This document shows positions 15,757 to 24,423 of a stretch of DNA of 43,484 nt, in pieces. A program made the position numbers and the translations under genes. Under the pieces are notes generated by a model. The model saw only the letters and a program-made list of their open reading frames with translations, was not told the origin of the DNA and made no database searches. Origin of the DNA: Deltaproteobacteria bacterium (lineage in GTDB: Bacteria; Desulfobacterota; Desulfobaccia; Desulfobaccales; 0-14-0-80-60-11); the NCBI GenBank assembly GCA_026388765.1, contig JAPLJC010000049.1, forward strand, positions 1 to 43,484, written 5' to 3'. Position 1 is the first letter of the stretch. Each line of letters starts with the position of its first letter.

Positions 15757-17397
15757 TCATTGCGCCGCTTCTGCCAACTTCTCCTTGTACCGCTGCTCTT
15801 CCAGTTCCTTGAGAACCTTTCTCCTAATCTTGCCTGTGGCGGTCTTAGGCAATTCCTCCACGAATTCCACCTCCTTCGGCGCCTTGTAGGGAGCTAACCT
15901 GGCCTTTATATGTTCGATGACGCTTTCTGCCAGTTCCTGGGAAGTCTCCTTTTTCTCTCGCATAGTAACGAAAACTTTCACCTTCTGTCCCATCAGAGGA
16001 TCGGGACTTCCCACCGCCGCGGCTTCGAGGACCCAGGGGAGTTCCACGCAGGCTTCTTCCACCTCTTTGGGCGAGATCAGATAACCCCGGCTTTTGATCA
16101 AATCGTCGGACCGGGACACATACCAGAAATACCCGTCCTCGTCTTTGTAGGCCTTGTCCTGGGTGTAATACCATTCGCCCCGCAAGACCTGCTCCTCCCG
16201 CTCAGGCATCTTCCGGTACGACAGAAACAAGCCGGGATGATTCCTATTTATGGCAATCTCTCCGGTCTCGCCCACGGGGCATTCATTTTGGTCATCGTCC
16301 AGGATGCGGACGTCAACCCCTGGAAATGGCTTTCCCATGGACCCGGGCTTGATCTCCCAACCCGGGATATTGCCTACGAACTCGTGGGGCTCGGTCTGGC
16401 CCAGGCAGTCGTAAATCTTCACGCCGAATCTGTGGAGGAATTCATTGAAGGATTCAGCCGGCAGCGGTTCCCCGGCACTGTGGCAAAGTTTCAGGGACGA
16501 CAAATCGTATTTCTTTTCAGTCCCCTTTTCCGCGAGCAGCATCCGGTACATGGTGGGCACCCCGTTTAACACGGTAACCTTGTATTTCTGGACAAATTTG
16601 AAAACCGTGTCCGGATTGAAGCGCCCGTAATACAAGACCACCGCAGAGCCACAATGAAACGGGTAGAAGAAGCTGTTCCCGAAAGGAAACATGAAGCTGA
16701 TTTCCTGGGGATGCAACACGATGTCCTGGGGGGTAAGGCGCAACGCCAGTTTGGCAATGGGGTCACCGGAGCCTATGAGCCACCGGTGGGCATGTTCCAC
16801 CCCTTTGGGATTGCCGGTGGTTCCCGAGGTGTAGAGAATGTAGGAGCGGTCATCTTTGCTGGTGTCCTCGGCTTCCAGTTTCGGGGACGCATCCTTCATC
16901 AGTTTATCGTAAGAAAGACATCCCGGTTTCTCTCCGCCGATGAGCATGATGTGTTTGAGGGTGGGGCACTTGTCCTTGACTTCTTCGATGACGTCCACCA
17001 GCTCGGGGGTGGAAAGCGCCAGGACCGCGTCACTGTTTTTCAGGATGTGCTCCATCTCCCGGGTTCTGAACATGGTGTTGGTAGGAATCGGCACGGCGCC
17101 GATTTTCATCCCCCCCAGCACCGCCGCGAAGACTGCCACACAGTTGCTGGAGCGGATGAGGAAGGCGTCGTCCTTCTTAACCCCCAGGTTCTTCAAAACG
17201 TTACCAAACTTATTTTCCAGGGCCATTAGTTCGGCGAAGGTTATTTTTTTCTCCCCGTCGTAGATGGCAACATTGTTGCCGCGGCCCTCCTTCACGTGGC
17301 GATCCACCGCGTGCACCGCCATATTGAACCTCGCCGGCACCTGGAGGTACCCTTCCGGCAATTCAATACCGCTTTCTTTCACCGTGCCCATCTTCAC
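15757..17397 (-). CDS. AMP-forming acyl-CoA ligase (benzoate-CoA-ligase-like group)
   Basis: A 546-residue adenylate-forming ligase. The ATP motif is YILYTSGTTGNPKGVEHAH near residue 190. Later motifs are DCLGQTEPHEFVG, YYTQDKAYKDEDGYFWYVSRSDDLIKSRGYLISPKEVEEA, and the catalytic lysine in PKTATGKIRRKVLKELE. The arrangement resembles benzoate-CoA and medium-chain acyl-CoA ligases. In operon B it would activate the imported acid before the dehydratase-like enzyme and beta-oxidation steps. I cannot assign the acid. It differs clearly from the ligase of operon C. Confidence 0.92.
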   Translation of the reverse strand: MKMGTVKESGIELPEGYLQVPARFNMAVHAVDRHVKEGRGNNVAIYDGEKKITFAELMALENKFGNVLKNLGVKKDDAFLIRSSNCVAVFAAVLGGMKIGAVPIPTNTMFRTREMEHILKNSDAVLALSTPELVDVIEEVKDKCPTLKHIMLIGGEKPGCLSYDKLMKDASPKLEAEDTSKDDRSYILYTSGTTGNPKGVEHAHRWLIGSGDPIAKLALRLTPQDIVLHPQEISFMFPFGNSFFYPFHCGSAVVLYYGRFNPDTVFKFVQKYKVTVLNGVPTMYRMLLAEKGTEKKYDLSSLKLCHSAGEPLPAESFNEFLHRFGVKIYDCLGQTEPHEFVGNIPGWEIKPGSMGKPFPGVDVRILDDDQNECPVGETGEIAINRNHPGLFLSYRKMPEREEQVLRGEWYYTQDKAYKDEDGYFWYVSRSDDLIKSRGYLISPKEVEEACVELPWVLEAAAVGSPDPLMGQKVKVFVTMREKKETSQELAESVIEHIKARLAPYKAPKEVEFVEELPKTATGKIRRKVLKELEEQRYKEKLAEAAQ

Positions 17398-17556
17398 TTC
17401 CTCCTTTTAGTTAGTTTTCTCAGCCCGGACACAGATCGGTCGTCTGGATCTGTCCAACGAAAACACCCACGATCCCTGCCTGTCTGTATTCCTCTCTGGG
17501 CTGTTTGGGGGTGGAAATCCAAATGAGCCTCATGGCGAAGTTGACTTTCTCCCTTT

Positions 17557-18270
17557 TCAGGCCGATTGCTGCTGCACCTTCCGGCGCAGTTGCCAAAGGG
17601 GGAACTTGCCGCAAGTGATGCTTCTTTGCTCCTCCGGGGGGATACCGATGCCGGCCGCATCCGCGTACTTCATCTTCTTGGCGATCTCCGCCACTCTGTT
17701 GCCGACCAACCGGATGCGGACCATGCCGGCGGCGTCGTCTAAAACCCCATGTTCCAGGTAGTTGGGCCTTTGGCCGTAAGCCGCGGTGCTCACCTTCGCC
17801 CAGGCCCGCCCCACCGGCAGCATCAACCAGTTTCCGGCTATGGCCTCCATCGTCATGAGGGCGAATTCTTCTCCCACCCCAAACCAGGATACGGTCAGGG
17901 TTCCAAAGACGATATTGCGGAAGTCGCCGGTAAAAAAAACCTGATATCTGCACCTGGAGGTCAGGTTGATGAGCTGCGGCGGAATGGTGTGGGTCCAGAC
18001 CGGAGCGCCCCAAATCATGCCGTCGGCTTGCGCCATCTTGTCGATGATCCAGTTGGCGTCGTCTTTGAACTTGCAGGGTTCTTTATTCAGAATGCAATCC
18101 TGACAGTGCATGCAGGAAGCTATCTTCTTATCTGCCAGGGTTATGAACTCCGTCTCCACCCCTTCAAGTTGTGCTGCGGCTTCCAAAGCGGCCTGCACGG
18201 CTTTATCACAATTGCCGTCTTTAATCGGCGTCCCGGAAATTCCCAAGATCTTCGTAGTCAGATTACCCAT
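17557..18270 (-). CDS. Iron-sulfur flavoprotein (Isf-like flavodoxin fold)
   Basis: A 237-residue flavodoxin-fold protein of the NADPH-dependent FMN reductase/Isf family. The N-terminus KILGISGTPIKDGN is the FMN phosphate loop. A compact cysteine motif C53-x2-C56-x2-C59-x6-C66 (CMHCQDCILNKEPC) matches the 4Fe-4S site of archaeal and bacterial Isf proteins. WGAPVWTHTIPPQLINLTSR follows. Such proteins move one or two electrons between ferredoxin and small acceptors in anaerobes. Lying between a CoA ligase and a crotonase in operon B, it may serve the redox-active dehydratase-like enzyme; that link is inference. Confidence 0.9.
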   Translation of the reverse strand: MGNLTTKILGISGTPIKDGNCDKAVQAALEAAAQLEGVETEFITLADKKIASCMHCQDCILNKEPCKFKDDANWIIDKMAQADGMIWGAPVWTHTIPPQLINLTSRCRYQVFFTGDFRNIVFGTLTVSWFGVGEEFALMTMEAIAGNWLMLPVGRAWAKVSTAAYGQRPNYLEHGVLDDAAGMVRIRLVGNRVAEIAKKMKYADAAGIGIPPEEQRSITCGKFPLWQLRRKVQQQSA

Positions 18271-18470
18271 GCATTGAGCCTCCTCTTTAAACCTTCTCTT
18301 GGCGTTTCAGACGGCTACCTGCACTTGTCTGCATCTCCCTGAAGCCAGCCTGTTGAAAACCCGATAGGCCATGCGTGAACGGCTATCCTTTGGCTTGCTC
18401 AGAGAGAATTTGAGGCAGGACCAGCTGGTGGCTGGCACGTGACTTATCCTGAGCGAAACCCTCATCCCGG

Positions 18471-19262
18471 TTATATGGTATCTTTGAAGGCGGGTTTTCT
18501 CTTTTCCATAAAAGCCTCGATGCCCTCTTTGGCATCTTGACCGGAAAAGCAGAGCGCCAAACCGTCGGATTCCAACTGACAACCTACTTCCACATCACGA
18601 TCGACCCCGTTTCTGATGACGCTTTTTATGGCCCGGACCGCCACCCTGCCCTTGGACGCCAGGGATCGGGCCACCTTCATGGTCTCTTCCCAGAGCTGGT
18701 CGGCAGGCAGGACCCTGTTGACCAAGCCGATTGTCCAAGCTTCTTTGGCGTCCATGGTCCTGCCGGTCAGGCACAACTCCAGGGCCCGATTCCTACCCAC
18801 CAGGCGCGGCAGCCGCTGGGTGCCGCCGAGCCCGGGGATCAGGCCCAGGTTGATTTCAGGCTGTCCAAATTTGGCAGTGTCCGCGGCATAGATCAGGTCG
18901 CAGGCCATCGCCACCTCATTACCACCGCCGAGAGCGAACCCGTTGACGCAGGCGATCACCGGTATGGGCAGTGATTCCAGCCTGGAGAAGACCTGCTGGC
19001 CGAACTGGCTGAACTGTCTGGCCTCAAGAGGAGTAAAATCTTTCATGGGCGCAATATCGGCGCCGGCCACAAAGGCTTTCTCCCCCTCTCCGGTCAATAC
19101 CAGCACCCGGATATCCGGCTCGGCGGCCACTCTTCGCAGAGAATCCGCCAATTCCTTTAACAACTCTGTGTTGAGGGCATTCAAGACCTTGGGCCTGTTG
19201 AACTTGATGATGCAGATCCCGTCCTGCACTTCGTAGAGAATATTTGCATAGTTTGTCGTCAT
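18471..19262 (-). CDS. Enoyl-CoA hydratase (crotonase)
   Basis: A 263-residue enoyl-CoA hydratase of standard length. It has AGADIAPMKDF (first oxyanion-hole region), NGFALGGGNEVAMACD with the first catalytic glutamate, and FGQPEINLGLIPGLGGTQRL with the second. These are the residues expected for hydration of crotonyl-CoA-like substrates to (S)-3-hydroxyacyl-CoA. ATG at 19262 has AAGGAG 7 bases upstream; an upstream ATG would add seven residues. It follows the 3-hydroxyacyl-CoA dehydrogenase gene, so the two probably act in succession. Confidence 0.94.
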   Translation of the reverse strand: MTTNYANILYEVQDGICIIKFNRPKVLNALNTELLKELADSLRRVAAEPDIRVLVLTGEGEKAFVAGADIAPMKDFTPLEARQFSQFGQQVFSRLESLPIPVIACVNGFALGGGNEVAMACDLIYAADTAKFGQPEINLGLIPGLGGTQRLPRLVGRNRALELCLTGRTMDAKEAWTIGLVNRVLPADQLWEETMKVARSLASKGRVAVRAIKSVIRNGVDRDVEVGCQLESDGLALCFSGQDAKEGIEAFMEKRKPAFKDTI

Positions 19263-19369
19263 GACTGACTCCTTTGCTGGCACTGGGACTGGTCCCGGTA
19301 CTTAGATTGAGCAATCACCCGGCCTGAGCCTGCCTGTCTTCGGGCTCCAAGATCGAGAAAGCCCGGCGA

Positions 19370-20230
19370 TCATTTCTTGGACCAATCGTAGAAGCCCTTG
19401 CCGGTCTTCCGGCCGTAGTGGCCTTCCTGCACCAGCTTTCTCATGGACTGAGGAACAATGAGCTTCTCATCCTTTAGTGCCTCATAGAGGTTGTCCGCCA
19501 GGTTGCAGTAATTGTCGAGTCCCGCCAAATCGATCAATTGAATGGGCCCCACCGGGTGACCTGCACCCGTTCTCATCATCTGATCGATATCCTCTTTGCT
19601 GGCTACTCCACTTTCCCAGAGCCGCACCGCGTCCAGGACAAAGGGGGTCAACAAGCGGTTGATGATAAAGCCGGGAGTATCTTTAGCCAGCAACACTTCT
19701 TTGCCGAAAGACCGGCAGAATTCCATGGAGATCGCAAAAACTTCATCCGAACAATAGGAAGGTCGAATGAGTTCCAGCGCCCTGCTTTGGGCCACCGGAC
19801 TGAGCAGATGGATGCCGACCACCCGTTCCGGTTTCTTGGTCGCTTCGGCAATCTTGGTAACCGAAAGGCCCGCAGTATCCGTGGCCGCGACCTTAGCTGC
19901 CGGGCAAATGCTATCCAGACGGGCAAATAGCTCCTGCTTGATCTTAAGGTCCTCGATGATGGACTCGATAATGATCTCGGAGTCGGACAACGCCGCCAGA
20001 TCTTTGGTGGGGGTGATTCTGCCGAGGGTCACCTCTTTCTCGGCTTCCGTCATTTTTCCCTTGGCCACATAGTAGCCATCCAGAGACCTGGTGATGTTTT
20101 TCAGAGCTCGGCTCAGCGACTCATCGCTGCGCCCGTACATTTTGGTTTCATAACCGGTCATCGCGCAGAGCTGGGCAATGCCATGACCCATAACACCCGT
20201 ACCGATCACACCAACTTTCTTAATTGCCAT
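19370..20230 (-). CDS. 3-hydroxyacyl-CoA (3-hydroxybutyryl-CoA) dehydrogenase
   Basis: A 286-residue single-domain-pair 3-hydroxyacyl-CoA dehydrogenase. The NAD-binding loop is VGVIGTGVMGHGIAQLCA (residues 6-23), the catalytic histidine is in VVGIHLLSPVAQS, and TPGFIINRLLTPFVLDAVRL and GHPVGPIQLIDLAGLDN follow. The length equals clostridial Hbd. It oxidises 3-hydroxyacyl-CoA to 3-oxoacyl-CoA with NAD(P)+. ATG at 20230 has AGGAGAGGGG upstream. The dehydratase-like gene precedes it by 55 bp and the crotonase follows. No thiolase gene is present in the window. Confidence 0.93.
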   Translation of the reverse strand: MAIKKVGVIGTGVMGHGIAQLCAMTGYETKMYGRSDESLSRALKNITRSLDGYYVAKGKMTEAEKEVTLGRITPTKDLAALSDSEIIIESIIEDLKIKQELFARLDSICPAAKVAATDTAGLSVTKIAEATKKPERVVGIHLLSPVAQSRALELIRPSYCSDEVFAISMEFCRSFGKEVLLAKDTPGFIINRLLTPFVLDAVRLWESGVASKEDIDQMMRTGAGHPVGPIQLIDLAGLDNYCNLADNLYEALKDEKLIVPQSMRKLVQEGHYGRKTGKGFYDWSKK

Positions 20231-20285
20231 CTTTCCCCTCTCCTTTCTTGGAGCCGTGCCGGCCAAGCAGAATTTGGGCGGCGGG

Positions 20286-21749
20286 TTATTCCTTGATGCC
20301 CGCGAGTTTTAGGACCTTGCGTTTGTATTCTTCCAGGTTCTTCCGGAGATCCCCGGTGACGACCATTTGTTGGCTGGCGGTGGGCGCCCCTCCTTGCGAG
20401 GACTCGGCCACCAGGATGTTGCCAATGCCGGTGAGGTATTCCATCAGCCGCATCATTTTCAGCCGGTTCTCGGTGGGCACTGCCGGGTTGGCCTTAAAAT
20501 ACTTCTGGATCAGAGCCCCCAGCTCAGGGTGCTCCATATCGGCTTCGGTGGGCATGCTCATGACCAAGCCGCCGCTAATATCCACGCCCATACGCGCTCC
20601 GAACCACAGGGCTTTGCTCGCCTGGTACTTGCCCACGTTGGCATAGAGGCCGTTGGGGAAGTAGTTTCCGGACTCGGACTTGAAGCCCCGGTAGGCCGCT
20701 CCCAGGATGCAGCCGTAGGAGAGTTCGCTCTCATAGCTCATTTCCGACAGCTTCTCCATGATGTGGCCAGCCTTGGCGACGCCGTTGTATTCCGCTATTA
20801 CTGCGGCGCCGCCGATCAACAGGTCCCGGTGTCCGCACTTGCAAGCAGCAGTGACGCAACGAAAACAGGGAGACAGGCGGCCGACCAGGGGGCCGGTAAA
20901 CTCGTATTCTCCGCACATGAAAACCCGATCCCAGGGAACCAGCACATCATCGAAGAAGATGAAGCAGGCATTATAGACACCATACTGCTCATTACCGAAG
21001 TCGATTCCCTTAGCCCCGGGGACGTAGCGGCGAAAGTCGGGACTGGGAAACTGGTGCAGCAGGGTTAGACCTGGCGCATTCGTGGGGATGGCAAAGGCGA
21101 GGGCATATTGTTTCTCGTCCTCTTTCATGGCCCGGGTCGGCATGATCAAGGCCTCGTGGGCGATGGAAGCCCCGGAAATCAGGACCTTGGCTCCCCGGAC
21201 GACGATGCCCTCTTTTTTCTCCTCCACCACTCGCAGGTAGAGGTCCGGGTCCTCCTGCTCCGCGGGCCTTTTGCTGCGGTCACCCTTAGGATCGGTGATA
21301 TAGCCCCCCACAGAGAGGTCCTCACTCTGAACCTTCGCCCAGTATTTGCGGAATCTCTCCAGGTAGCCAGTGCCGTATTTCTTGTCCATCTCGTAGGTAA
21401 CCGATTCGAGCCCGTTGGCAATGTTGCCCGAGACGCAGCGGGCGCCGGTGCACATGCCATGGTGGTGCAGCAAGTCCCGCATGAGGTCCAGTCGCTTCAC
21501 GAAATCTTCCGGACTATGGTAAAGATGCGTAAAGTAGTTGATGCGCTCCCCGGTGAGGTGGGAGATGGCAGTGATCTTGTCCTGGTAAGTGGGATCAAGA
21601 GCCAGGTCGTAAGCCAGGGCCACCGCGTCGATGGCCGGTCTGGTGATGGGATGCTCCAGTTGATTGTCGATGCGCTTGCCAAAACAGAAGACGTTAATCT
21701 TCATGTCTCTGATGCTGTCCCGATACTGTTGGCCAGTCATTAAAGGCAT
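20286..21749 (-). CDS. 4-Hydroxybutyryl-CoA dehydratase-like FAD/[4Fe-4S] enzyme
   Basis: A 487-residue protein of the 4-hydroxybutyryl-CoA dehydratase/4-hydroxyphenylacetate 3-hydroxylase family. Family features are MTGQQYRDSIRDMKINVFCFGKRI, ITDPKGDRSKRP, DPDLYLRVVEEKKEGIVVRGAK, VPWDRVFMCGEYEF and AESSQGGAP. The clostridial dehydratase binds its cluster with CxxxC, a His and a Cys. Here the first pair is C100-x4-C105. The second site reads CFRCVTAACKCGH (C295, C298, C303, C305, H307): the expected His position is Phe296, and, from my memory of the clostridial sequence, the Tyr and one Glu of the active site are also changed. The lysine after the last Cys ligand is kept. So it is a related acyl-CoA dehydratase or isomerase with altered cluster ligation, not safely a 4-hydroxybutyryl-CoA dehydratase. 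Confidence 0.85.
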   Translation of the reverse strand: MPLMTGQQYRDSIRDMKINVFCFGKRIDNQLEHPITRPAIDAVALAYDLALDPTYQDKITAISHLTGERINYFTHLYHSPEDFVKRLDLMRDLLHHHGMCTGARCVSGNIANGLESVTYEMDKKYGTGYLERFRKYWAKVQSEDLSVGGYITDPKGDRSKRPAEQEDPDLYLRVVEEKKEGIVVRGAKVLISGASIAHEALIMPTRAMKEDEKQYALAFAIPTNAPGLTLLHQFPSPDFRRYVPGAKGIDFGNEQYGVYNACFIFFDDVLVPWDRVFMCGEYEFTGPLVGRLSPCFRCVTAACKCGHRDLLIGGAAVIAEYNGVAKAGHIMEKLSEMSYESELSYGCILGAAYRGFKSESGNYFPNGLYANVGKYQASKALWFGARMGVDISGGLVMSMPTEADMEHPELGALIQKYFKANPAVPTENRLKMMRLMEYLTGIGNILVAESSQGGAPTASQQMVVTGDLRKNLEEYKRKVLKLAGIKE

Positions 21750-21775
21750 ATGGTTTCTCCTTGGTATCCAGCCCC

Positions 21776-22507
21776 TTAAGGAATCTGTTGCTTGGAAGCA
21801 AACTCCAGATCATGGATGGGGATGATGATATCGGCAATTGCCTGCACTCGCACGGCGCTGGCAAAGGCCGCGAGGCTATCGGTGTGAACGCCGGGAGTCA
21901 ACACCGGCCAGACCTTCCGCATTTTCTCCGGCGGCGAGAAGTTGGCCGCCACCGCACAGAAGCCGCTGAGGACCGCGGTGCCCGCCGCCGTCTCCACTGC
22001 CACCGCCTGGGTTCCGGGAGTATGACCGGGAACCTTGAGCAGCTTGACACCCGGGAGCAACTCCACGTCTCCTTCCACTTCTCTGAACTTCACCCCATCG
22101 AGGGCTCCGCCCCGCAGATAGGAGCCCAGGAATAAGGGATGGGGGTTTTTAGCAAATTGGAGTTCGTCTGCCTGAACAATCACCTCGGCATTCCGGCATT
22201 CGGGGGTATTGCCACAATGGTCGAAATGCAGGTGGGTTTGGATGATCAGGTCGATTTGCTGGGCCGAGGCTGATACTGCGGCCAGCGCCTCCGCAAAGGT
22301 TTTGATTTCCTCATATTCCCCATACCAGTACTTGCGCATCAATGCCGCCGGCGCTCCCGTGTCCACCAGGACGTGCCTGTCGCCGACCCGCAGGTACCAG
22401 CAAACGATGGGGACCCAGATCTCCTTAGGGAAATTCATCATGTAGGTCATCAGCGATAAATTCATCCGCATTTTGCCCAGCAGGAGAGGCTTTATCGTCA
22501 GTGCCAC
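21776..22507 (-). CDS. Metallo-beta-lactamase-fold hydrolase (lactonase-like)
   Basis: A 243-residue MBL-fold hydrolase. The metal motif THLHFDHCGN gives H92, H94, D96 and H97, and GHTPGTQAVAVET supplies the next metal histidine. The layout resembles N-acyl-homoserine lactonase-like and thioesterase-like members. The start is GTG at 22507, with GGAGGAATG upstream. It lies between the tandem flavoprotein and the dehydratase-like gene in operon B. Opening a lactone or cleaving a thioester of the pathway substrate is plausible; 4-hydroxy acids readily form lactones. That role is inference. Confidence 0.85.
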   Translation of the reverse strand: MALTIKPLLLGKMRMNLSLMTYMMNFPKEIWVPIVCWYLRVGDRHVLVDTGAPAALMRKYWYGEYEEIKTFAEALAAVSASAQQIDLIIQTHLHFDHCGNTPECRNAEVIVQADELQFAKNPHPLFLGSYLRGGALDGVKFREVEGDVELLPGVKLLKVPGHTPGTQAVAVETAAGTAVLSGFCAVAANFSPPEKMRKVWPVLTPGVHTDSLAAFASAVRVQAIADIIIPIHDLEFASKQQIP

Positions 22508-22561
22508 CGTGTCATTCCTCCTTCTTTGTTTAATGAGGTCAGCGGTAATCAGGTTCGTAGT

Positions 22562-24229
22562 TTATCCGGACCCCAATCTCGACAACTCTTTGGGATCTAA
22601 CTCATGCATATACTTGTGTTCAGCCTCATCCAGCCTGGACCATTCCCACGAGGCGTCTCCGTGAGGCGGATGAATGACAAAATAGAACTCTCGCTTGTAG
22701 ACCTCCCCCAGTTCTTCCCTGGCTAGTTTTTTAATCAAGGCAAATTCGGCCACCCGCCGGGCATTGACCACACTGAGGAGGCGGGCCTTGGCATCATCCT
22801 TTACCGTAATCTCCCCGGAGCCCGCAGAACTTCCCGAGGCTGTCGTCCCGTGGGGCCAAGACACCGGCAGAGATTCGTTCCAGCGGTTGCAAGTGTTCAT
22901 GATATTCAGGCAGGACTCCTGGCCGCCTTCGTGGTCATAAGAAACCGCAATGTTGGCTATGGGTTTCAGATTGTTCCAACCAGTCCAGATGCCGGCGACC
23001 ACCCGCTCCGCAAAAAGCCTGAAGGTAATGCTGGGAGCCATGGCCACCACGCATGAGCCTAATATGAGGCCGTCAGCCTCGGCGTACCGGGACATGACCT
23101 CTTTGCTGAAGTAGTCGTCTTTCAGAATGCAGCCGTAGGTGTCCCGGCCGGGGTATTCAGCCCCTTTCCAGCGTTTGCCCCCATGGGGCATATCCGGGTA
23201 TTTGTCGCAATTGAGACAGGCCCTGATCTTTTTGTCGGTCAGGTCGACGAATTCACACTCGAAGTTCGCCACCGACCCTATCCGGCGGCCAAACTTCTCC
23301 ACGGCCTTCAGTGAATTCACGATGAGCCAGTTAGTATCACCCTGCCGGGAATCATCGCATCCGAAGCCGACGATCTTGCACGACAGCCCATTTCCTCCGG
23401 TTGGCCTCGGGTGCTTAAATATGCTCCCATCCAATTGCTTCAGATCTTCCTGGTTCAAACCGTCCATGAATTGGCGGTCCTTCTCATCCAGGTCGGTCCA
23501 GGCCCAGCTTTCATTGCCGAAGGGCAGGGTGTATCTTTGGATCATTTCTTGCGAGTGCAGATTCCCCAGACGACGTTTGGCCAGTTTCCGCATCACCGCC
23601 ACCTCGGCAACCCGTCGGCCCACAAGAATCGCGGTCCATTGGGCAAAACGGTCATTTTTAACGGCGATCACCGTGCCGTCGTCATCACCGCAGACTGGAC
23701 CATATGGTACCCCGCTGGTGCCCGAACAGCCGAATAGTGGGTGCACCGGCATCATTCCCAGGGCTCGGGTGCAAATCTCCATGCCCTCCAGACAGCGGTC
23801 CTGCCCTCCCATCGGCATAGTGGCCACCGAGACGCATCCTGCCGGCTTGTCGCTGAAGTAGCCGTGCTTGACTCCCACCCGCAGACGCTCACACAAGGTA
23901 ATAAACTTACTGGTAAAGGAGCCGGTGAACACCGGTGAACCGAAAATGAAGCCGTCGGCCTCGGCCATCTTGGGAATCAACTCGCTGATGATGTAGTCTT
24001 CCTCCTCGCTTTCATAATGGCCATCGACCTTCTTGCAGGCAGCAAAACTTGCCATCCGCTTGGTTCGCTCCCGCAGGTCGATAAACTCGGTTTCTAGGTC
24101 CACGACGTCGGCTATCCTTCTGCCGAACTTCTCTACCGCCTTCAGAGCAAACAATGTCAACCAGGCCGTATTTCGGGCCCGGCGGTGGTGACAACTGATG
24201 CCCAGGATCTTGACTTTCACCTTTTCCAT
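22562..24229 (-). CDS. Tandem flavodoxin-fold protein (fused Isf-like duplication)
   Basis: A 555-residue protein made of two flavodoxin-like halves in one chain, first gene of operon B. Half 1 starts KVKILGISCHHRRARNTAWL and has FGSPVFTGSFTSKFITLCERL. Half 2 starts CKIVGFGCDDSRQGDTNWLIV and has LGSCVVAMAPSITFRLFAERV. Both share the phrase LKAVEKFGRRI and the ending RRVAE. The Isf cysteine cluster is mostly lost in half 1 (FAACKKVDGHY) and partly kept in half 2 (RACLNCDKY, then YGC). I chose ATG at 24229 with AAGGAG upstream, because the longer reading frame to 24343 runs through the sigma-54 promoter. A cytoplasmic flavin reductase or electron carrier serving operon B enzymes is likely. Confidence 0.87.
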   Translation of the reverse strand: MEKVKVKILGISCHHRRARNTAWLTLFALKAVEKFGRRIADVVDLETEFIDLRERTKRMASFAACKKVDGHYESEEEDYIISELIPKMAEADGFIFGSPVFTGSFTSKFITLCERLRVGVKHGYFSDKPAGCVSVATMPMGGQDRCLEGMEICTRALGMMPVHPLFGCSGTSGVPYGPVCGDDDGTVIAVKNDRFAQWTAILVGRRVAEVAVMRKLAKRRLGNLHSQEMIQRYTLPFGNESWAWTDLDEKDRQFMDGLNQEDLKQLDGSIFKHPRPTGGNGLSCKIVGFGCDDSRQGDTNWLIVNSLKAVEKFGRRIGSVANFECEFVDLTDKKIRACLNCDKYPDMPHGGKRWKGAEYPGRDTYGCILKDDYFSKEVMSRYAEADGLILGSCVVAMAPSITFRLFAERVVAGIWTGWNNLKPIANIAVSYDHEGGQESCLNIMNTCNRWNESLPVSWPHGTTASGSSAGSGEITVKDDAKARLLSVVNARRVAEFALIKKLAREELGEVYKREFYFVIHPPHGDASWEWSRLDEAEHKYMHELDPKELSRLGSG

Positions 24230-24280
24230 AGGTCGCTCTCCTTTCCAAACAGCCAATCCCCTGCCTTGTATCCTGATAGG

Positions 24281-24300
24281 AAAAGCATTAAATATGCCAA
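24281..24300 (-). promoter_or_regulatory. Sigma-54 (-24/-12) promoter of operon B
   Basis: On the minus strand TTGGCATATTTAATGCTTTT, with GG-N10-GC spacing, lies about 50 bases before ATG 24229. It is identical to the operon A promoter. Transcription should start near 24273. Confidence 0.82.
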
Positions 24301-24405
24301 AACCAAGGGAGACGGTTCTTGGGGCTAATAGACTGAAATACAAGGTTAATATGGGCCTTGAAAGGCTGCCTCGATTGACAACTAAAATGTAAATTTTTCA
24401 AGAAC

Positions 24406-24423
24406 TGTTAACTATAGTTGACA
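24406..24423. promoter_or_regulatory. Activator-binding palindrome (UAS), copy 2
   Basis: TGTTAACTATAGTTGACA, identical to 6331-6348, is centred about 117 bp upstream of the -24 element of operon B. It also overlaps the -35 of the activator gene's own promoter, which suggests negative autoregulation by the bound activator. Confidence 0.78.

Noticed and set aside
24230-24343. Longer N-terminus for the tandem flavoprotein
   Set aside because: It would cover the sigma-54 promoter; ATG 24229 has AAGGAG and begins directly at the flavodoxin fold.
24330-24350. IHF site between promoter and palindrome of operon B
   Set aside because: IHF is expected at sigma-54 promoters, but the sequence matches the consensus poorly by eye.
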